A stretch of DNA of 64,000 bases, taken from the NCBI GenBank assembly GCA_944322145.1, contig CALUNW010000006.1, positions 1-64,000 of the forward strand, given 5' to 3'. A program made the position numbers and the translations under genes. Position 1 is the stretch's first letter. Each line of letters opens with the position of its first letter. Under the pieces are notes generated by a model. The model did no database searches, had not been told where the DNA came from, and saw nothing but the letters and a program-made list of their open reading frames with translations. Positions 59,909-64,000 of the stretch are shown piece by piece. The stretch is from an uncultured Atopobiaceae bacterium (lineage in GTDB: Bacteria; Actinomycetota; Coriobacteriia; Coriobacteriales; Atopobiaceae).

Positions 59909-61075
59909 CTACTTGGCCTCGACGCCGCTCACGAAGGTGGCGGCGAGGGTCATGTCGGCGTTGAAGATGGTCATGTCGGCGTCGCGGCCGGGCTTGATGA
60001 AGCCAAAGCGCTCCTCGATGTGGGCGGAGCGGGCGGCGACCTCGGAGGCCATGCGGATGGCCTTCTCGGCGGTCACGATCTGCCAGTCGACCATGTTCTT
60101 GACGCCCTGGGCGAGCGTGAGCACAGAGCCCGCAATCGAGCCGGTGGTCCCGTCCTCGTTGAGGAGGTAGCACAGGCCGCCCTTCATGACCACGGGAAGG
60201 CCGCCAGACATGTACTCGCCCTCGGGCATGCCTCCGCAGCCCAGGCAATCGGTGATCAGGACCGTGTGATCCCAGCCCTTGGCGTCGACGAGCGCCTTGA
60301 CGGCGCCGGGGACGACGTGGCGGCCGTCGCAGATGATCTCCGCGTAGGTGCCGTTGGTGGTCATGGCCGCGCCCACGACGCCCGGGTCGCGGTGGTGCAG
60401 GCCGCGCTGGCCGTTGTAGGTGTGCACGAAGCAGCTCGCGCCGGCGTTGACGGCGGCGAGGGCCTCGTCGTAGGTGGCGTCGGAGTGGCCGATGGAGGTC
60501 ACGACGTCGCGCTCGTCAAGGGCGGCGCAGTACTCGCACGCGCCGTCCTTCTCGGCAGCGAGCGCGCTCTTCACGATGCGGCCGCCGGCCTTCTCCTGCC
60601 ACATGTCAAAGGTCTCGACGCTCGGGTCGATGAGGTAGACGGGGTTCTGGGCGCCCACGTGCTTCATCGTGAAGAAGGGGCCCTCGAGGTAGATGCCACC
60701 GATGTGCGCGCCCACGAAGTCCTCGCCGCGGGACTCGTCGGCCTCGGCGATGGCGGCGCAGGAGTCGGCGATCTGGTCGACGGACTCGGTGAAGGTCGTG
60801 GGCAGCCAGCAGGTGGTGCCGCGACGGGCGAGCTCGACGCTCGAGGCGTTGATGCCCGCGGCCTCGCGGTCTGTGGTGGCGTGGTTGTAGAAGCCGTGGA
60901 TGTGCGTGTCCACGAGGCCCGGGCCCACGATGCAGCCCGTGAAGTCGCGGATCTCGCAGTCGGGGGCCTCGGCGGACCACATGCCGAACTTCCCGTCCGT
61001 CACGGTGAGGTAGCCGCCCTGCATCGTGGTTCCGGGAAGCACGAAACGGTCGGCCTTGATGGCAAACGTGCTCAT
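59909..61075 (-). CDS. N-acetylhexosamine-6-phosphate deacetylase (second NagA/AgaA)
   Basis: 388 aa amidohydrolase. Motifs: DTHIHG near 56-61, LEGPFF near 130-135, SIGHSDATYDEA and DGRHVVPG are normal. The usual TH-x-FNAM reads HTYNGQRGL, and the catalytic Asp lies in LITDCLGCGG. These differences from the nagA at 38382 suggest a different N-acetyl sugar phosphate, for example GalNAc-6-P given the AgaS neighbour. It lies in the operon between AgaS and the SIS gene. Confidence 0.85.
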   Translation of the reverse strand: MSTFAIKADRFVLPGTTMQGGYLTVTDGKFGMWSAEAPDCEIRDFTGCIVGPGLVDTHIHGFYNHATTDREAAGINASSVELARRGTTCWLPTTFTESVDQIADSCAAIAEADESRGEDFVGAHIGGIYLEGPFFTMKHVGAQNPVYLIDPSVETFDMWQEKAGGRIVKSALAAEKDGACEYCAALDERDVVTSIGHSDATYDEALAAVNAGASCFVHTYNGQRGLHHRDPGVVGAAMTTNGTYAEIICDGRHVVPGAVKALVDAKGWDHTVLITDCLGCGGMPEGEYMSGGLPVVMKGGLCYLLNEDGTTGSIAGSVLTLAQGVKNMVDWQIVTAEKAIRMASEVAARSAHIEERFGFIKPGRDADMTIFNADMTLAATFVSGVEAK

Positions 61076-61139
61076 GTCTGCTCCTTACGACAATTGTTTG
61101 CAGAGACGCCCGCCCGCAGGGTCATGCAGGCGGGCGCCG

Positions 61140-61214
61140 TGACTCAATTGGGGACAGACCCCTTTTGAATCATTGGGGCGATGATTCAAAAGGGGTCTGT
61201 CCCCAATTGAGTCA
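61140..61214. repeat. 34-bp perfect inverted repeat (compound GGGACWGTCCC family)
   Basis: Arms 61140-61173 and 61181-61214 are exact complements with a 7-base loop. The arms run TGACTCAATTGGGGACAGAC then CCCTTTTGAATCAT, combining the core of the palindrome family with the GATTCAAAAGGGG arm of copy 2. It lies between agaS and nagA inside an operon. Confidence 0.93.
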
Positions 61215-61227
61215 CCGCTGAGAGGCC

Positions 61228-62394
61228 CTAGGCCTCGAACTCGTGAATCGTGACGCCCTTGACGACGCGGTTGACGGTGCCGGTGGGGCTCGGCGTGTCG
61301 GGGGTGTTGCCCACGCGCACGGAGTTGAGCAGCGAGACCGTCTGCGCGACCATCACGAACGGCAGCGCGAGGTAGGCCTCGGGCAGCGCGTCATAGCCGG
61401 CGAAGGTGAAGGACTCGCCCTCGAAGGCCGGCGCCACGTCCTGCTGGACGGCGATGGTCTTCTGCGCGATCTGGTCGCCGTTGATCTCGTTCAGGATGTC
61501 GAGGTCGTACTGGCGGGTGTAGGCGTCGTTGTTCATGAAGACGAAGACGAGGGTCTTGTCGTCCACGAAGGACTTGGGCCCGTGGCGGTAGCCCATCGAG
61601 CTGTCCCAGGAGGTGGCCACCAGGCCGTGGGCGAGCTCGAGGATCTTGAGCTGGCTCTCCTGAGCGAGGCCCACGAAGGAGCCGGAGCCCAGGTAGGTCA
61701 CGCGGTTGAAGTCGCCGGCGAGGAAGGCCGCGACCTCGCCCTCGCGCGCGACGACGGCCTCGCCCATCTTGGCGGCCTGCTCGACCCAGGCGCGCTTCTG
61801 CTCGAGGGAGGCGGCGTCAAAGACGAGCGTGGTGAGCAGCGTCATGCAGCTGTAGGAGCCGGTCATGGCAAAGCCCTTGTCGTTGGCGCGCGGGATGAGC
61901 AGCGTCAGCGCGTCGGGGTCGTCCGCGGACTCGACGGCGAGCTTGCCCTCGGGAGCGCAGGTGATGTTGAGGAACTTGACGTTCTTCACGAACTTCTTGG
62001 CGACCTGCACGGCGGCGAGAGACTCGGGGCTGTTGCCGGAGCGCGCAAAGGAGACGAGCAGCGTGGGCTCGTCCGGGTTCAGGAAGTCGCGCGGCGCGGA
62101 GACGATGTCGGTCGTGGCAATGGGCTTGAAGTCGTAGAGGGAGACGTCGCCCGCGTGACGCAGGTACGGGCCCACGGTGTCGCCCACGTAGTCGGAGGTG
62201 CCGGCGCCGGTGAAGACGACGGACAGACGGCCCTCGCCCATCGCGCGGGCGCTGGCGAGAAACGCCTCGATGGCATCGAGGTCGTCCTCGTAGATCTTGA
62301 GGGTGTCGACCCAGAGCTCGGGCTGCTGGGCGATCTCGGCCGTAGTGATGTCGGCGCCCAGGGCCTTGAGCTCCTCCACGCTCTTCTCAAACAT
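61228..62394 (-). CDS. agaS: AgaS-like SIS-domain sugar-phosphate isomerase/deaminase
   Basis: 388 aa with two SIS domains: VVFTGAGTSDYVGDTVGPYL near 59-78 and a Ser-rich loop LVSFARSGNSPESLAAV near 111-127, then YLGSGSFVGLAQESQLKILEL in the second domain. Matches AgaS, which converts galactosamine-6-P to tagatose-6-P with ammonia release. With the second NagA and an EIIA gene this supports GalNAc or a related amino-sugar route. ATG is preceded by AAAGGAAC. Confidence 0.88.
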   Translation of the reverse strand: MFEKSVEELKALGADITTAEIAQQPELWVDTLKIYEDDLDAIEAFLASARAMGEGRLSVVFTGAGTSDYVGDTVGPYLRHAGDVSLYDFKPIATTDIVSAPRDFLNPDEPTLLVSFARSGNSPESLAAVQVAKKFVKNVKFLNITCAPEGKLAVESADDPDALTLLIPRANDKGFAMTGSYSCMTLLTTLVFDAASLEQKRAWVEQAAKMGEAVVAREGEVAAFLAGDFNRVTYLGSGSFVGLAQESQLKILELAHGLVATSWDSSMGYRHGPKSFVDDKTLVFVFMNNDAYTRQYDLDILNEINGDQIAQKTIAVQQDVAPAFEGESFTFAGYDALPEAYLALPFVMVAQTVSLLNSVRVGNTPDTPSPTGTVNRVVKGVTIHEFEA

Positions 62395-62419
62395 TGGCGG
62401 TTCCTTTCTTCAAAACGGA

Positions 62420-62448
62420 TGATGAAAAGGGACTGTCCCTTTTCATCA
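62420..62448. repeat. GGGACWGTCCC palindrome, copy 4
   Basis: Perfect 14-bp arms TGATGAAAAGGGAC / GTCCCTTTTCATCA around one base. Its last three bases on the plus strand (TCA) are the complement of the GntR gene stop codon TGA, exactly as in tpiA. Confidence 0.92.
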
Positions 62449-63171
62449 CATGCGCTGGTGCAGGACCTTGTACTTGAACTGGTCCGCGCGCGCGACGGAC
62501 AACGTGTACTCGATGATCTCGTTGGCGATGTTATAGGTGGTGCGGGCGAGCTCGAGCACGGGCGCGTTCTCGGGGATGTCGAGCAGGTGCGCCTCTGACG
62601 GGCGCGCCACGCTCGCGAAGAACTCCTCCTCGGCCACGCGGATCTTCTCGTGGTAGACGTTCTCGACGATCTCGTAGAGCGGCATGCTGTCGAGCAGGGG
62701 CCGCTTGAGGGTCAGGAACTTGCGCACGGGCAGGAAGCTCCGCTCCACCATCATGGGGATGCCGTCCGCCGAGCGCAGCCTCTTGAGCTTGAAGAGGCGG
62801 TCGCCCAGGCGCACGCCCATGTGCTGCGCGAGGTTCTTGTCGGCGTCGATCTCCGAGAACTCGAGGATCGTGGTCTCGGGGACGCGCCCCATCGACCGCA
62901 TCTGGTCGGTGAAGCTGTACGCCTGCATGAGGTTGGTGACCTGGGCGGACTGGTCCGCGACGAAGGTACCGCGCCCGTGCTTGCGCACGACCATGCCCAG
63001 GCGCTCGAGCTCCTGCAGGGCGAGGCGGACCGTGGTGCGCGAGAGGCCGTAGCGCTCCGACAGCTCGCGCTCGGAGGGCATCAGGTCCCCCGGGCGGTAC
63101 TCCTGCTCGATCTTCTCGGTGAGAATGTCGACCAGCTGGTCATAGAGCGGCTGCTTGCTCGCGCGCGCCAT
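62446..63171 (-). CDS. GntR-family (HutC subfamily) transcriptional regulator
   Basis: 241 aa from ATG 63171 (MARASKQPLYDQLVDILTEK), with GGGGAGG upstream. Winged helix: YRPGDLMPSERELSERYGLS and RTTVRLALQELERLGMVVRKHGRGTFVA are nearly consensus. The UTRA ligand domain follows (residues about 90-240). HutC-type regulators of amino-sugar genes (NagR/YvoA) respond to GlcN-6-P or similar. It lies directly upstream of agaS and probably controls this operon. Confidence 0.92.
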   Translation of the reverse strand: MARASKQPLYDQLVDILTEKIEQEYRPGDLMPSERELSERYGLSRTTVRLALQELERLGMVVRKHGRGTFVADQSAQVTNLMQAYSFTDQMRSMGRVPETTILEFSEIDADKNLAQHMGVRLGDRLFKLKRLRSADGIPMMVERSFLPVRKFLTLKRPLLDSMPLYEIVENVYHEKIRVAEEEFFASVARPSEAHLLDIPENAPVLELARTTYNIANEIIEYTLSVARADQFKYKVLHQRM

Positions 63172-63233
63172 GTGTCGCCTCCCCTCGCCCTCTCGTCTCG
63201 TCAAAGACGTCGAGAAGTGCCTGCCTCTTACTC

Positions 63234-63659
63234 TTACTCGTCCTCGTCGTCGTCAGCCGCGTCGGCGCCGAGCTCCATGTGGCAGACGCCCTCCTTGCCG
63301 ACCTCGACGGCCTCGGCCACGAGGTCCGCGATCGTTGACTCGGGCATGCGGGCCATGACGATGTCGATGAGCATCGGCAGGTTGGTGCCGGCGACGACGG
63401 AGATGTTGTCCTGCTCGGCGGTGATCATCATGGACTGGTTGAACGGGGTGCCGCCCATCAGGTCGCAGAAGATGAGGACGCCGTCGGTCTTCTCGCGCAT
63501 GTCCTTGACGGCAGCGCGGAGGGTGTCGCCATAGGCACCGGCCTCCTCCTCGGTGAAGGTGACGACCTCGAAGGCCTCTTGCGGACCCGCGATCATGTCA
63601 AGCGCGCTCTTGAGGCCGGTCGAGAAGTGCCCGTGCCCGGTAAGGATGAAGCCGATCAT
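63234..63659 (-). CDS. PTS EIIA component, mannose family (AgaF/ManX-like)
   Basis: 141 aa from ATG 63659 (MIGFILTGHGHFSTGLKSAL), with GGAGG upstream. The phosphorylated His is His9 in TGHGHF; FCDLMGGTPFNQS near 65-77 and AGTNLPMLI near 89-97 are typical of the mannose-family EIIA. The C-terminus is strongly acidic (ADDDEDE). The other PTS subunits are not in the window and probably lie further left on the transcript, beyond 64000. Confidence 0.92.
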   Translation of the reverse strand: MIGFILTGHGHFSTGLKSALDMIAGPQEAFEVVTFTEEEAGAYGDTLRAAVKDMREKTDGVLIFCDLMGGTPFNQSMMITAEQDNISVVAGTNLPMLIDIVMARMPESTIADLVAEAVEVGKEGVCHMELGADAADDDEDE

Positions 63660-63723
63660 GTTTGTCCTCCTTCGTGTCGGGGGCGATGTGCCCTTGAGCT
63701 CCTTATGCGTACGGCAACGCGGC

Positions 63724-64000
63724 CTATGCGGCCGCCTGCTGGTTAGTGTTCGTCTTGGTGAGCTCCTCGAAGCGGCGCTTGTACTGCTTCGCGTGCGTCT
63801 TGTCGCCCTTGTTGGCGTACTGCTTCCACAGCAGGAAGCAGAGCTTGCCCTGGAGGGCCGGGTTCTTCTCCTTCTTGAGCATCTGCTCCATCTGGTCGAT
63901 GTAGCCGAACTTCTTGGAGAAGACGATGTCATAGGTGAGCTGGCAGTCGGCAACGACGGCGTGATCGGCCGCCTTGCTTGCCTTGAGCTGGGCGAGAAGC
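63724..64000 (-). CDS. TPR-like small protein (partial, runs off right edge)
   Basis: The last 91 codons of a gene read leftwards to TAG at 63724-63726. Visible: KKFGYIDQMEQMLKK, LQGKLCFLLWKQYANKGDKT, then HAKQYKRRFEELTK. The pattern of alternating helices resembles the protein at 58413-59045 (QYENRGDAKRANECLDR), so both are probably TPR-like paralogues. It precedes the EIIA gene by 64 bp and belongs to the same operon. Confidence 0.75.
   Translation of the reverse strand, partial: LLAQLKASKAADHAVVADCQLTYDIVFSKKFGYIDQMEQMLKKEKNPALQGKLCFLLWKQYANKGDKTHAKQYKRRFEELTKTNTNQQAAA

Noticed and set aside
1-64000. Insertion sequences or prophage
   Set aside because: No transposase, integrase or phage structural gene is recognised anywhere in the window.

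Overview
The window comes from a high-GC, gene-dense, single-membrane-type actinobacterium. The gene content points to class Coriobacteriia (an Olsenella/Atopobium/Collinsella-like gut or oral anaerobe): a Tad pilus locus without a secretin, a T-box leader on pheST, mixed-acid/lactate type central metabolism, several amino-sugar genes, and repeated AbiEi-like/DUF559-type proteins. The genus is an inference from gene content; no 16S gene is present.

Layout. 0-5.6 kb: an rlmKL-type rRNA methyltransferase, an AT-rich-promoter AbiEi-like gene bracketed by two near-identical hairpin repeats, and an S10 serine carboxypeptidase. 5.7-11 kb: Kup potassium transporter, a repeat-filled gap, citrate synthase, an ACT-domain protein and a CarD-family regulator. 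11-15.6 kb: an operon of a tannase/esterase-like lipoprotein (nucleophile Ser replaced by Gly), BrnQ and a secreted cyclophilin, then acylphosphatase and tRNA-Phe. 16-25.5 kb: a compact Tad/Flp pilus operon (CpaB, TadZ, TadA, TadB, TadC, Flp, a small pilin-like protein, two TadE-like proteins, a large TadG-position protein, then DUF192 and a zinc-ribbon/FHA protein). 25.7-36.7 kb: RsgA, a GntP-type permease, a second AbiEi-like gene, a Ca2+-type P-ATPase, an MFS exporter, D-lactate dehydrogenase and pyruvate kinase. 36.7-50.9 kb: a GH13 amylase, then a divergent sugar locus. One arm encodes an SsuABC/TauABC-like ABC transporter plus NagB and NagA. The other encodes a LacI regulator, class II aldolase, phosphofructokinase, triose-phosphate isomerase, a LarA (lactate racemase) homologue and glucose-6-phosphate isomerase. 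Together NagA/NagB and the glycolytic set could take N-acetylglucosamine-6-P to triose phosphates. 51-57.2 kb: a phospholipase C-like protein, pheT, pheS with a Phe T-box leader, and a class 3 lipase. 57.5-64 kb: a TSUP permease and an amino-sugar operon (PTS EIIA, GntR/HutC regulator, AgaS-like SIS isomerase, second NagA, SIS phosphosugar protein, two TPR-like small proteins) that continues off the right edge.

The most unusual layer is non-coding. Nearly every long intergenic gap carries a different long inverted repeat (perfect arms of 14-38 bp), and many of these lie next to a shared short motif, GGCGAGAAGRACG or its complement. One palindrome family repeatedly overlaps or abuts stop codons, and one copy sits inside the pheS T-box leader.
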